Position numbers and translations under genes: made by a program | The notes under the pieces: generated by a model | What the model saw: only the letters and a program-made list of their open reading frames with translations | The model's database searches: none | What the model was told of the DNA's origin: nothing | Assembly (NCBI RefSeq): GCF_900096915.1 | Contig: NZ_FMYK01000006.1 | Coordinates: 77,439 to 141,438, forward strand | From: Acinetobacter marinus | GTDB taxonomy: Bacteria > Pseudomonadota > Gammaproteobacteria > Pseudomonadales > Moraxellaceae | DNA: 64,000 nucleotides | Reading direction: 5' to 3' | Part shown: piece after piece, positions 25,651 through 34,686 of the stretch | Numbering within the stretch: the stretch's first letter is position 1 | Layout: each line of letters starts with the position of its first letter

Positions 25651-26466
25651 TTAGAATAAGGTCACGCACGCATCCGACAAGGCAATAAACTGCGCCAAGC
25701 TCAACGTTTCAGGGCGAGCCATCGGATCAACCCCTGCTTTGGCAAAACCGTCATCATCCAGTTTTCCTTTTAAGCTATTGCGCAAGGTTTTACGACGTTG
25801 AGTAAACACATGCCCAACCAATGCCGAAAGATTGGCTTCATTCTGTGCTTGAAGTGGTTTTTCTGCATATGGCTCAAGACGAAATACCGCACTGGTCACT
25901 TTCGGCGGTGGATTAAACGCACCCGCAGGCACTTCGAACAAATAGGTCGCCTTACAATAATACTGCAACATGACAGAAAGACGACCATAGGTCTTACTAT
26001 TCGGTGCGGCAGTAATGCGCTCGACCACTTCTTTCTGCAACATAAAGTGCATATCTTGAATGATGTCGCCCTGCTCGACCAAATGAAAGAGCAATGGCGT
26101 AGAAATGTTATACGGCAAGTTCCCGACCACACGAAGCGGTTTATCTAACGCCAATTGCGCAAAATCAAACTTCAGTGCATCGGCTTCAATGATATTTAAA
26201 CGATCTGGATAAGGCACACGGCTTGGCAAGCCTGCTGCCAAATCTCGATCAAGCTCCACCACAGTCAATCGATCTACTTCACCAATGAGTGGCGATGTCA
26301 GTGCGGCGAGTCCAGGACCGATTTCCACCACATTATCATCATGGCGTGGATTGACCGCACGCACGATTTTTTCAATGACCCGCTGATCATGTAAAAAATT
26401 CTGCCCAAAGCGTTTGCGTGCTTGATGCCCTTCTTGCTTGGGATTGAGGGCATTGATTTGATACAT
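25651..26466 (-). CDS. rsmA: 16S rRNA dimethyladenosine transferase
   Basis: A 271-residue SAM-dependent methyltransferase that dimethylates two adjacent adenines near the 3' end of 16S rRNA (A1518 and A1519, E. coli numbering). RKRFGQNFL is the conserved N-terminal motif. EIGPGLAALT is the SAM-binding glycine loop, and GNLPYNISTPLL contains the NLPY catalytic motif IV. FNPPPKVTSAVFRL is also family-typical. The length is normal for RsmA (KsgA). It lies 78 bases after pdxA on the same strand and is probably co-transcribed with it. Confidence 0.95.
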   Translation of the reverse strand: MYQINALNPKQEGHQARKRFGQNFLHDQRVIEKIVRAVNPRHDDNVVEIGPGLAALTSPLIGEVDRLTVVELDRDLAAGLPSRVPYPDRLNIIEADALKFDFAQLALDKPLRVVGNLPYNISTPLLFHLVEQGDIIQDMHFMLQKEVVERITAAPNSKTYGRLSVMLQYYCKATYLFEVPAGAFNPPPKVTSAVFRLEPYAEKPLQAQNEANLSALVGHVFTQRRKTLRNSLKGKLDDDGFAKAGVDPMARPETLSLAQFIALSDACVTLF

Positions 26467-26544
26467 GTCTTGTCCAACTTCGATTTAAATAAGAAATATA
26501 AGGTGCTTAGCGCCGTCAATGTTCATCAGATTGAATTGCATCGA

Positions 26545-27570
26545 CTAACAGTGATTGTCCGTTTGATCACCACTAGCCATTTGCAATGCCAAATCAGTCG
26601 CCACCATCAGGCTTGAACTACTGGCACGACCCGTACCCGCCAAATCAAGCGCTGTACCATGATCGACCGAGGTGCGAATAAACGGTAAGCCCAAAGTGAT
26701 ATTGACCGCTTCACCAAAGCCTTGAGATTTTAGCACGGGAAGCCCTTGATCGTGATACATCGCCAACACCGCATCGGCATTTTTTAAATGCTCAGGATTA
26801 AAAAGTGTGTCGGCAGGCATGGCTAAGCTGATGTTTACGCCATTTTGTTGATAGCGTTTCAGCACAGGATTAATAATGCGAATTTCTTCATCACCGAGAT
26901 AACCATCTTCACCTGCATGTGGGTTCAGTCCACACACCAATATTCTTGGCTCAGCAATATGAAACTTGCGCTGTAAATCGGCAACCAGGATATCAGTCAC
27001 TTGCTGAAGACGCTCTGTAGTGATGGCATCCGCCACTTGACGCAGTGGTAAATGTGTCGTGACCAATGCTACTCGAAGTGACTTGGTTGCTAGCATCATC
27101 ACTACCCGATCGACACCCGCTTTTTCTTGAAAAAATTCGGTATGACCGCTAAATGCAATGCCTGATTCGTTAATCACCGACTTTTGCACTGGCGCAGTGA
27201 CAATCCCTGCACAGGTATCTTGTAATGCCATATTCGCCGCAAAATCAAGCTGACGAATCACATAATCGGCATTTTTTAGATTGAGTTGCCCTGCGACTAC
27301 AGATACATTCACAGGGATGTGATGCACGAATAATTGCCCATCTTCTGCAACGCAATCTTGCCCCTCATAGTCCATCAACTCGACATCAATACCAAGTTGC
27401 TCGGCACGTTTTTGCAATAGCGCTTTATCCGCAAGCACCACGATCGGACGCACACCTTTGCGCTTCGCCAAATCCAAACAAATATCTGGACCAATCCCAG
27501 CAGGTTCTCCACTGGTGACATAAAGCGGGCTAGGTTTATTGATTGGCTTATTGATTGTTTTACTATTCAT
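26545..27570 (-). CDS. pdxA: 4-hydroxythreonine-4-phosphate dehydrogenase
   Basis: A 341-residue NAD-dependent enzyme in pyridoxal 5'-phosphate synthesis. Metal-ligand histidines His173, His218 (GLNPHAGEDG) and His273 (YHDQGLPVLK) are visible, seven residues later than in the E. coli enzyme. The N-terminal VTSGEPAGIGPD and FSGHTEFF are conserved. It is the first gene of a pdxA-rsmA-(apaH) group. The start codon is close to the divergent PLP-enzyme gene, with 70 bases between them. Confidence 0.95.
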   Translation of the reverse strand: MNSKTINKPINKPSPLYVTSGEPAGIGPDICLDLAKRKGVRPIVVLADKALLQKRAEQLGIDVELMDYEGQDCVAEDGQLFVHHIPVNVSVVAGQLNLKNADYVIRQLDFAANMALQDTCAGIVTAPVQKSVINESGIAFSGHTEFFQEKAGVDRVVMMLATKSLRVALVTTHLPLRQVADAITTERLQQVTDILVADLQRKFHIAEPRILVCGLNPHAGEDGYLGDEEIRIINPVLKRYQQNGVNISLAMPADTLFNPEHLKNADAVLAMYHDQGLPVLKSQGFGEAVNITLGLPFIRTSVDHGTALDLAGTGRASSSSLMVATDLALQMASGDQTDNHC

Positions 27571-27640
27571 CGCATACTGATTCAGTTTAGAATTTTATCT
27601 ATTGTCGCAAGATTTTCAGCAAAGCAAAAGAATTTCTCCC

Positions 27641-28507
27641 ATGTTTGAACAATTCCAAGACATTCCTTATCAAGCCATTACTGATTTGGGTGATGTCCAG
27701 CTGATGGTCAAACGTCTTGATCTGGTTCATCCCAGCATTTCAGGGAATAAATTCTTTAAGCTCAAATACAACCTGATTGAAGCACGCAAACTTGGATATA
27801 CACAGTTACTCAGTTTTGGTGGTGCCTATTCCAATCATATTTATGCGCTTGCCCACGCAGCACAGCAATACGGTTTTGAAAGTATCGGCATCATTCGAGG
27901 TGAGGAATTACAAGATCAAGCCTTAAATCCGATGTTAGCAACGGCGTCCACGCTCGGCATGCAGTTGCAATTTATCAGTCGCCAAGATTATCGCCGTAAG
28001 CATACGCCTGAATTTTTAGCGGAATTACAACAGCGCTATCCAAATGCCTACATCATCCCCGAAGGCGGCAGCAATGATTTAGCCATCCAAGGTACGGCGG
28101 AGATTTTAACGGATTTTGATCGAGAAAACTTTGATGTGATCTGCTGTGCGGTCGGCACAGGTGGCACCATTACTGGATTAATAAATGCTTCGTCACCACA
28201 GCAAAAAGTCATTGGTTTTTCTGCATTAAAAGGTGATTTTTTAGATGATGACGTGCGAAAGTGGACAACAAAAAACAATTGGCAAATATATTCTGACAAT
28301 ACATTCGGTGGTTATGCAAAATATGACCAGCGCCTACTCAACTTTATGGAAAATATGCAACAAAAATATCAGCTCCCACTTGAGCCGATCTATACAGGCA
28401 AAGCCTTTTATCAACTGTGGCAGTTGATACAGCAACATCATTTCACTGCATCAACTCGGATTTTATTTATTCATACTGGTGGCTTACATAAAGATTCATC
28501 TGACTAG
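27641..28507 (+). CDS. PLP-dependent D-cysteine desulfhydrase / ACC deaminase family enzyme
   Basis: A fold-type II PLP enzyme of 288 residues from the ATG at 27641; a TTG at 27602 would add 13 residues but lacks support. The PLP Lys is expected at Lys37 in SGNKFFKLKYN. SFGGAYSNHIYALA is the Asn/Ser loop, and GTGGTITGLI is the phosphate-binding glycine loop. The family includes D-cysteine desulfhydrase and 1-aminocyclopropane-1-carboxylate deaminase; the substrate is not decided by sequence. It is divergent from pdxA, a PLP synthesis gene, which may be coincidence. Confidence 0.78.
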   Translation: MFEQFQDIPYQAITDLGDVQLMVKRLDLVHPSISGNKFFKLKYNLIEARKLGYTQLLSFGGAYSNHIYALAHAAQQYGFESIGIIRGEELQDQALNPMLATASTLGMQLQFISRQDYRRKHTPEFLAELQQRYPNAYIIPEGGSNDLAIQGTAEILTDFDRENFDVICCAVGTGGTITGLINASSPQQKVIGFSALKGDFLDDDVRKWTTKNNWQIYSDNTFGGYAKYDQRLLNFMENMQQKYQLPLEPIYTGKAFYQLWQLIQQHHFTASTRILFIHTGGLHKDSSD

Positions 28508-28516
28508 ATGTAACTT

Positions 28517-28858
28517 TTACACCCAACCATCGCCGATCGGCTGATTATCCAGAAAAACCACCAAGCCTTTGATCACGCGATAAATGTACCAAATCGCCAC
28601 CGCAAGCAGAATCAAATAACCAACCAGAATTAAAGACAAGACCCCGCCAATCAAACCACCAATCAGCGAATACCAAAAGGTTTTGATCTGCCAGTTAAAG
28701 TGGCTTTCTAGCCATGTGCCTTTGACTTCGTCACGTTTTAAATAATTCATGATAATGGCGACAATACTGGTGATCCCAATCAGCAGGCTAGCAACGTACA
28801 GCCCATAAATAATCAAGGTGTATTGTCTTAAATCTGCATTTGAAGTGTGTTCATTCAT
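28517..28858 (-). CDS. DUF4870-type small membrane protein
   Basis: A 113-residue protein with three hydrophobic helices (about 13-40, 60-88 and 80-100). Between them is the characteristic KGTWLESHFNWQIKTFWYS segment, containing the HxxWQIrTFW pattern of this family. The C-terminus VIKGLVVFLDNQPI is also typical. Its role is unknown. It is convergent with the PLP-enzyme gene, ending nine bases from its stop. A strong Fur-box-like sequence lies 51 bases before the start codon. Confidence 0.75.
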   Translation of the reverse strand: MNEHTSNADLRQYTLIIYGLYVASLLIGITSIVAIIMNYLKRDEVKGTWLESHFNWQIKTFWYSLIGGLIGGVLSLILVGYLILLAVAIWYIYRVIKGLVVFLDNQPIGDGWV

Positions 28859-28908
28859 ATTTTTAATCCTTCTTTGTGGGGTGATAACATCATACAGCGA
28901 TGAAAATT

Positions 28909-28927
28909 TATAATGAGAATTATTACC
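28909..28927. promoter_or_regulatory. Candidate Fur box
   Basis: The 19 bases TATAATGAGAATTATTACC match the E. coli Fur consensus GATAATGATAATCATTATC at 15 of 19 positions. The site lies 51 bases upstream of the minus-strand DUF4870 gene and about 209 bases before the plus-strand flavoprotein gene. The match is seen directly; iron regulation is inference. Confidence 0.5.
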
Positions 28928-29047
28928 AGATCACCCGTTGACTATATCAGCTTTCCACTTGCGAATCGAAGAAATCAAATAATTCGCAACAAAACTTAAT
29001 ATTTCACGCATTGTGAAAACGCTGACGCTTAACTTTCGGCTTTTTAA

Positions 29048-29084
29048 TTTAGACTTTCTATTTTGTTTTTAGACTTTCTATTTT
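29048..29084. repeat. Short direct repeat upstream of the flavoprotein gene
   Basis: TTTAGACTTTCTATTTT occurs twice with a period of 20 bases (29048-29064 and 29068-29084), 52 bases before the start codon at 29136. Confidence 0.6.
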
Positions 29085-29135
29085 AAGCATGCCGTTTATA
29101 CTACGCCACAGCGCAACACTTTTTAGACCCACACA

Positions 29136-30380
29136 ATGCAAGCAAACCCGCCCAAGTTAAACGACATAAACGCTTTTGATGTCATCGTGATTGGTGCTGG
29201 TGCCGCAGGACTGATGTGCGCAGCGCAAGCAGGCAAACGTGGACGCAAGGTTTTAGTGTTAGAAAAAGCCAACAAAGTCGGTAAAAAAATCCTCATGTCG
29301 GGTGGCGGTAAATGCAACTTTACCAACTACAGCATCGAGCCTGACAACTATATTTGCCACAATCCACATTTCGTCAAATCTGCACTGTCGCAATATACCC
29401 AGTGGGATTTCATTGGCTTAGTGCATGATTATGCGATTGCCTATGAAGAACGGGATCTCGGTAAATTGTTTACCCTAGACGGCGCCAAACACATTCTGAA
29501 TCTATTGCTGGAAGAATGTGCAAAAACCCATCATGTCGAAATCCGCACTTCTGCCGAAGTCACTGATGTCCAAAAACTGCCTTCAGAAAATGATGAGGTG
29601 AATCCTCAGCAGTTTATCGTCAAAAGTAGTCTTGGTGATTTTTCTTGTCATTCCCTTGTCATTGCAAGTGGTGGACTCTCCATCCCAACTTTAGGTGGCT
29701 CGGGCATCGGCTATCACATCGCCAAACAGTTTGGACATCAGGTTTATCCGACACGTGCAGGACTTGTGCCCTTCACCTTTAGTGATCAATTTAAAGAAAG
29801 TACCGAAAAACTCAGTGGCAATGCCATCGTCTGCACGCTATCTAACGACAAAGCCAGTTTTACCGAACCACTACTGTTCACTCATCGTGGACTCAGCGGT
29901 CCAAGCAGTTTGCAACTTTCAAATTATTGGCAAAGTGGTGAAACGTTCTATATCGACTTTTTACCGCAACATGATTTAAAACAAATTTTGATTCAGCAAA
30001 AACAAAAAAATGCCAAAGTATTACTCCGTACGATTTTGAATGATTATTTCCCGAAAAGTATCGTGCTTGAATTGCAAAAGCTGATGTGGGCTGAACTGAG
30101 CGAACTCGCCATTGGGCAATGGTCAGATCAAAAACTGCTGAGTCTTGCTGAATTGATGCACCATTATCCAGTCAAGCCGTCGGGTACAGAGGGCTATCGC
30201 ACAGCAGAGGTGACTTTAGGCGGTGTAAATACCGATGAGGTGTCGTCAAAAACCATGCAAAGTAAACTGGTCGAAGGATTATATTTTATTGGGGAAGTGG
30301 TCGATGTGACAGGACACTTAGGGGGGTATAATTTTCAGTGGGCGTGGTCTTCGGGATATGTGGCGGGTGCTGTGGTGTAG
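29136..30380 (+). CDS. HI0933-type (BaiN/YhiN) NAD(P)/FAD-dependent oxidoreductase
   Basis: A 414-residue flavoprotein. The FAD dinucleotide fold is at the N-terminus (VIVIGAGAAGLMCA). GKKILMSGGGKCNFTN is the family signature. ASGGLSIPTLGGSGIGY lies in the middle, and the C-terminal FIGEVVDVTGHLGGYNFQWAW completes the FAD site. The HI0933/YhiN family is widespread but its physiological substrate is generally unassigned. It is a monocistronic gene with no clear partner. Confidence 0.88.
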   Translation: MQANPPKLNDINAFDVIVIGAGAAGLMCAAQAGKRGRKVLVLEKANKVGKKILMSGGGKCNFTNYSIEPDNYICHNPHFVKSALSQYTQWDFIGLVHDYAIAYEERDLGKLFTLDGAKHILNLLLEECAKTHHVEIRTSAEVTDVQKLPSENDEVNPQQFIVKSSLGDFSCHSLVIASGGLSIPTLGGSGIGYHIAKQFGHQVYPTRAGLVPFTFSDQFKESTEKLSGNAIVCTLSNDKASFTEPLLFTHRGLSGPSSLQLSNYWQSGETFYIDFLPQHDLKQILIQQKQKNAKVLLRTILNDYFPKSIVLELQKLMWAELSELAIGQWSDQKLLSLAELMHHYPVKPSGTEGYRTAEVTLGGVNTDEVSSKTMQSKLVEGLYFIGEVVDVTGHLGGYNFQWAWSSGYVAGAVV

Positions 30381-30508
30381 CATCCATGCTGTGTTTTTGA
30401 TGTTGTGATATTTAAAATTAAGAATGTCTTTAAAAAATCAGCAACCTCAAAATGTCCTTTGGGAGAGTCTCAATTTCAAAATTCAAGTCAATCTAAGATC
30501 CATCGCGA

Positions 30509-30700
30509 TTAGCGATGACGGACTAGATTTAGCTTTCGCTCTGAAACCTGATAACTTGAACTCAAGTTGTCTTGGCTTTGGTCAGATGTTTTCTTGTCAC
30601 GGACAAGATTAATCGCCGAACCCACGACATAGATTGCAGTACCCAGCATAAATGCGGGAATAAATTTTAAATGTATTGGTTGCTTCATATGATTTAGCAT
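30509..30700 (-). CDS. Small single-pass membrane protein
   Basis: This 63-residue frame is supported by a strong ribosome-binding site, AGGAGG, eight bases before its ATG. A single hydrophobic helix, IPAFMLGTAIYVVGSAIN (about residues 14-31), is followed by a basic, polar C-terminal tail. A longer-looking frame on the opposite strand (30424-30612) has no comparable start signal and is its antisense shadow. No family is recognised. The upstream region to the terminator at 30804 holds nothing else I recognise. Confidence 0.65.
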   Translation of the reverse strand: MLNHMKQPIHLKFIPAFMLGTAIYVVGSAINLVRDKKTSDQSQDNLSSSYQVSERKLNLVRHR

Positions 30701-30803
30701 AAAACCAACCTCCTTTAAGTTGAGCAGTCTTGATGCTAATCAATTTGTATCAAGATTTTTCTCATGTTGTCTGACAATTTACCCAGAGCGTGATCAAGTT
30801 AAC

Positions 30804-30830
30804 AAAAAAGCCACCGAAGTGGCTTTTTTT
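30804..30830. terminator. Bidirectional intrinsic terminator
   Basis: AAAAAGCCAC pairs with GTGGCTTTTT around a CGAA tetraloop. It ends the mechanosensitive channel gene on the minus strand. Confidence 0.85.
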
Positions 30831-30885
30831 AATGCAATCTAAACATATTCTCAAATTGTGAATTAAAATTGAAGATTAATTCAGC

Positions 30886-32559
30886 TTATTGATCTTTGTT
30901 TGGATTCAAGTCGATATCCGCAACATTTGGTGGTAAATCCACTTTTGCATCTGAATCAGTTGTCGTTGACACTTGAGATTCAGGATGCAAGTTAAGATCG
31001 GCACTGGCTTTCGGAAGATCAACCTTAGCATCCGAGCTTGAATCTGCACCAGCATCAGTCGATTGCCCTGCCAGTGGATTTGGTTTTTTACCTTCCGATT
31101 CAGCAGTATCAAGCAGCTTGGTTAATAAGCGTTCCGCAGGTGCTCGACCACCGAGACCGAATGCCAAAGCAAAGGCAATCGCCACGCCACCGAGTGTCAG
31201 ACCAAAGGCAAGATTAACGATCGAATCTGCAATGCCCATCGCACGTAGACCCATTGCAATGACCAGACCCATCACCAAGATGCGCACCAAATTACCCAAC
31301 CAGCGAGAGCTGTTATATTCACCACGTTGGATGACATTGCCCACCGTATTCGCAAGCCAAAAACCAATGACTAGAATCACTGCGCCGAGCAAGATACTTG
31401 CACCGAACTGGATAAACATGCTGATCAATTCACTGACTTGAGTAAATTCAAGACGATTTGCAGCTTCAGAAGTTGCAAATAGCATGGTGAAAAATACGAT
31501 CAAGAAACCGACAAAACTCGATACTTTTTGCTCACCAAGGAAGCGTTGTACATCGAGTTTGGCAGGAATATTGTCAATGCCTGTGCCCGCAAGTAGCTCA
31601 GCCACCAATTGCCCGACAAAGCGAGACACTACATAGGCAATAATCAAAATAATCGCCGCACCGAGAATATTCGGAATCGCCGCCATGATTTGATTGAGCA
31701 TCGCTGTGGCAGGTTGTGAAATCGCTTCTACACCAAGCGCATCAAATGCGATAATTAACGCCGTAATCATCACGATGGTAAACACAAATGAACCAAGCAA
31801 TTTTGGTAAATTTGACGATTTAAATACACCGAGCTTTTCAGCTTGTGCTTGCAGTCCAACACTACTCAGCAAACCTTCGACAATACCTCGAATGATTTTC
31901 GCCAAGATATAACCCGCAAAAACGATAATGCCAGCGATAAATAAGTTTGGAATAAAGGTAATGGCTTCAGTCACCATCAATTGCACTGGTTCAAGTAGAC
32001 CTGTTAAGCCCAAAATTGACAACACGATCGGCAAAAATAGCAACAAGATCAACCAGTAGGCAATATCAGCAATATTCTTACTGACAGGTGCCACACCGAC
32101 ATCATTGCTGAGCTTTTCATCCAAATTGGTACTTGCCAACACACGGGTTAACCCTGCACGTACCAAAGTTGCGAGGAGCCAACCGATCAATGCCACTGCA
32201 GCCGCAGCGATCAAGGTCGGGATAAATGCAAGCACTTGTCCGATCATATTGGAGAATGGTGCACTGACTGACTCAAGATTGAGTACATTCAGTCCTGCAA
32301 CCACTGCAATAATCATGATGAACCAAAACACGATCCGTGCAAAAAGCTGTTCAATATTGGTTGAATTTTGCGTAGAACGACTCAGCTTGTCATTCAGACC
32401 TGCGGAGCCTAATAATTTTTTCACACCACCAGAGATCAGTAGCGCCACAATCCAGCCGACGATCAAAATCGCAATCGCCCCTAACACTGGATGAAATTGA
32501 TCCCATAAATATGGAAAGTTTAGACGGTGACCACCGCCCGCACCGAAGTAGTCATTCAT
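30886..32559 (-). CDS. Mechanosensitive ion channel family protein (multi-helix MscS type)
   Basis: A 557-residue inner-membrane protein with about eleven hydrophobic helices in repeated units, such as ILIVGWIVALLISGGVKKLL, ALIGWLLATLVRAGL, VFAGYILAKIIRGI and LVIGFWLANTVGNVI. This matches the conserved-TM-helix repeat of bacterial mechanosensitive channel relatives. GGVAIAFALAFGLGG near residue 460 resembles the Gly/Ala-rich MscS pore helix. The C-terminal tail (about 490-557) is polar, with a duplicated SDAKVDLP...ADLNL motif (510-526 and 537-553). It likely gates in response to membrane tension. It is a single gene. Confidence 0.8.
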   Translation of the reverse strand: MNDYFGAGGGHRLNFPYLWDQFHPVLGAIAILIVGWIVALLISGGVKKLLGSAGLNDKLSRSTQNSTNIEQLFARIVFWFIMIIAVVAGLNVLNLESVSAPFSNMIGQVLAFIPTLIAAAAVALIGWLLATLVRAGLTRVLASTNLDEKLSNDVGVAPVSKNIADIAYWLILLLFLPIVLSILGLTGLLEPVQLMVTEAITFIPNLFIAGIIVFAGYILAKIIRGIVEGLLSSVGLQAQAEKLGVFKSSNLPKLLGSFVFTIVMITALIIAFDALGVEAISQPATAMLNQIMAAIPNILGAAIILIIAYVVSRFVGQLVAELLAGTGIDNIPAKLDVQRFLGEQKVSSFVGFLIVFFTMLFATSEAANRLEFTQVSELISMFIQFGASILLGAVILVIGFWLANTVGNVIQRGEYNSSRWLGNLVRILVMGLVIAMGLRAMGIADSIVNLAFGLTLGGVAIAFALAFGLGGRAPAERLLTKLLDTAESEGKKPNPLAGQSTDAGADSSSDAKVDLPKASADLNLHPESQVSTTTDSDAKVDLPPNVADIDLNPNKDQ

Positions 32560-32758
32560 AAAATGGCTCCCCTATTTTTACGTTTTTGTGATTAACATCA
32601 CGATTTCTCATGATTTCTTTAGTTTACACAAGCCTCTACAGAACGCAAGCCGATGTAAAAATGCCGTTGTCTTTCTACTACAGTCTCATTTACACAGCTT
32701 TATACAAAACTTTTTATACAAAACTTTATACAGCGTTTTTTTACAGAATCACGCAGAC

Positions 32759-33055
32759 CTATTGCGCAGTCGCTGTATCACTGGCAACAGCGCTATCCGT
32801 TGCAGTCGCTGTATCACTCGCTGTTGCTTGATCTGTCGCAGTGGCTTGATCTGTACCGATTGGTGCTGGTGCTTGTTGCTGTGTTTCATTAGGTGCTGAA
32901 GCAGGCTGTTCTTTATGATCATTAAAGCTAAAGAGCATATATACCAACACCGCAATGAAGAATGCCACAATCACGAATGCAATATATTTAGTCCGTTTTT
33001 TCTTTTCCGTTGGACTAATTTCTTTTGGATCATTGTTAGGTTGTTGCGAATCCAT
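32759..33055 (-). CDS. Single-pass membrane protein with Ala/Thr/Asp repeat tail
   Basis: The 98-residue protein has a basic cytosolic N-terminus (EKKKRTK at about 17-23) and one membrane helix (about 24-44). A low-complexity extracytoplasmic tail consists of ATDQATASDTATATDS-type repeats, which reflect short DNA repeats in the gene. No family is recognised. The stretch 32580-32758 after it contains two or three copies of TTATACAAAACTT in tandem. 33056-33331 is AT-rich, with no recognisable feature. Confidence 0.6.
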   Translation of the reverse strand: MDSQQPNNDPKEISPTEKKKRTKYIAFVIVAFFIAVLVYMLFSFNDHKEQPASAPNETQQQAPAPIGTDQATATDQATASDTATATDSAVASDTATAQ

Positions 33056-33331
33056 AGCCGTTCCCCTTCATTAATCTGTCTACTTTTTACTCTAACATAG
33101 TCATTTTTGATCAAATGTATAATTTTAATAACAATATTGCAGTGTTTTATAATTAAAAATGGGCTGTAAATTACATGCTAGATTCATTTTTCTATAATTT
33201 TTAAGCAGGCTACAAATCAAGTTGGCTACCAAGTGAACCATTTTTCATGATTTCGTAAATCGTTTGATTCTCCTTGCGTGCAGGATTAAGGGGTTTATAA
33301 TGGCTCGCTTATTTTTTCGAACTGAATATTT

Positions 33332-33754
33332 ATGTCGTATCGCCTTACGCCGATCAGCCTTTCACTGGCAACCGATGTCACGCATCGTTGTTGGCTTCAT
33401 CGCAGTCGTGATGAGCATTTGATTGGTATTATTGAGCTGACCAAGCCCGATAGTGAGCTGACTTGGAACGACATTGAATATTGTCGGCGCCGAGTTGAGG
33501 AACTTTCTGTGATGCCTTTTCCAGATTGTATTAATGCGCTAGTGATTGATATACAAACATTTATCCCTCAGGTCGATCAAGAATTTATGTTGCTGGCTTG
33601 GCGCTTACAAGAAGAAGATTGTCCGATTCGTCTAGTGGTCACGGCGGAACAATTTGAGCATTATGCCAGTATTTTTGACCCAATTTTAATTGCCACTGAT
33701 GTGCACGATGCGGTGCGAGAGATTCGTCAATCGTTGGATATGTTTGTACATTGA
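33332..33754 (+). CDS. Hypothetical protein of unknown family
   Basis: A 140-residue soluble, acidic protein with no signal peptide or membrane helix. Recognisable segments are ELTWNDIEYCRRRVEEL, INALVIDIQTFIPQVD and CPIRLVVTAEQFEHYA. The alternating strand/helix pattern is that of a small alpha/beta domain, loosely like STAS, but I do not claim membership. It is convergent with fpr (34 bases between stops). No operon partner. Confidence 0.6.
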   Translation: MSYRLTPISLSLATDVTHRCWLHRSRDEHLIGIIELTKPDSELTWNDIEYCRRRVEELSVMPFPDCINALVIDIQTFIPQVDQEFMLLAWRLQEEDCPIRLVVTAEQFEHYASIFDPILIATDVHDAVREIRQSLDMFVH

Positions 33755-33788
33755 GCACCAAGGCGCTGGCGCTCGATACGTCTTGTCT

Positions 33789-34550
33789 TTACCAATAATT
33801 TTCCACTGCAATATTACCCTCACCACGCCGATTCATGGTCAAGCCAATGGATTTCAGTGCTTCTTTGGTATCTTCAACCATTTGCGGATTACCACACAAC
33901 ATCACGTGACTGCGATCCGCTTTCAATTTTAAATCTGCTGCGCTTTCTAGCTCACCCGACAAAATCAGTTTGGGTAAACGCTGATTGAGCTTTGCCAATG
34001 GATCACGTGTCACGATCGGCAAGAAAGTAAAACTCGCATCCTCTTCAGCAAACATGCTTTGAATTTCACCGATCTTGTCCACATAAGCCAGCTCATCAGG
34101 AATGCGCACACTGTACGCCAACACGATATGTCGATAATTTTGCCAAGTCGCAAAATCTTGCAGCATCGAAATAAATGGCGCAACCCCTGTCCCCGTTGCC
34201 AATAACCATAAATCTTGTGGCAATGGCTGTTGATAACGTGCCAAAGTCAAAAAGCCGTAGGGAATCTTTTCCAAATAAATTTGGTCGCCTTCTTTGAGAT
34301 ATTGTAAGCGAGAAGTAAAAGCGCCATCTGGCACCACAATCGAAAAAAACTCCAAGGTCTCTTCAAATGGCGAAGACACCACCGAATACGCACGTACCAC
34401 CATTTCCCCATCCACATCAATCCCGATGCGGGCAAACTGCCCTGCGGTAAAGCGGAAATGCGCTGGACGTGTCATGCGAAAGCTAAACAGATTACTCGAC
34501 CAGCGTTTGACGGAAAGTACGGTTTCTAAAGTAAATTTATCTTCGGACAT
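33789..34550 (-). CDS. fpr: Ferredoxin/flavodoxin-NADP reductase
   Basis: A 253-residue FNR of the bacterial Fpr type exchanging electrons between NADPH and ferredoxin or flavodoxin. The FAD-binding motif RAYSVVSSP (Arg53, Tyr55, Ser56) is present. LLATGTGVAPFISML is the NADP pyrophosphate loop, and VMLCGNPQMVEDT is the cysteine-containing nicotinamide motif. The protein ends in an aromatic residue (ENYW), as in related reductases. It is divergent from a LysR regulator gene, the arrangement of fpr/finR in Pseudomonas, where the regulator induces fpr under oxidative stress. Confidence 0.93.
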   Translation of the reverse strand: MSEDKFTLETVLSVKRWSSNLFSFRMTRPAHFRFTAGQFARIGIDVDGEMVVRAYSVVSSPFEETLEFFSIVVPDGAFTSRLQYLKEGDQIYLEKIPYGFLTLARYQQPLPQDLWLLATGTGVAPFISMLQDFATWQNYRHIVLAYSVRIPDELAYVDKIGEIQSMFAEEDASFTFLPIVTRDPLAKLNQRLPKLILSGELESAADLKLKADRSHVMLCGNPQMVEDTKEALKSIGLTMNRRGEGNIAVENYW

Positions 34551-34595
34551 GCGGACTTCATGGCATACTATAAAGCGCTCATGTTAGCATGACTG

Positions 34596-34655
34596 ATTGC
34601 AGTTCTCACCTGTTTGTCCAAACTGATTGACCAAACAAATTGCACCAACTGCAAT
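34596..34655. promoter_or_regulatory. Inverted repeat in the fpr/finR intergenic region
   Basis: ATTGCAGTT (34596-34604) and AACTGCAAT (34647-34655) are perfect nine-base inverted copies with centres 51 bases apart, about five helical turns. A pair of related TTTGTCCAAAC and TTGACCAAAC elements lies between them. They are plausible binding sites for the LysR regulator; not tested. Confidence 0.4.
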
Positions 34656-34686
34656 GTTCTTACTCTTTGTCCTAAAGGATCTGATT

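Noticed and set aside
30424..30612. Plus-strand frame of 62 residues
   Set aside because: It overlaps the minus-strand 63-residue gene, which has a far better ribosome-binding site; this frame has none.
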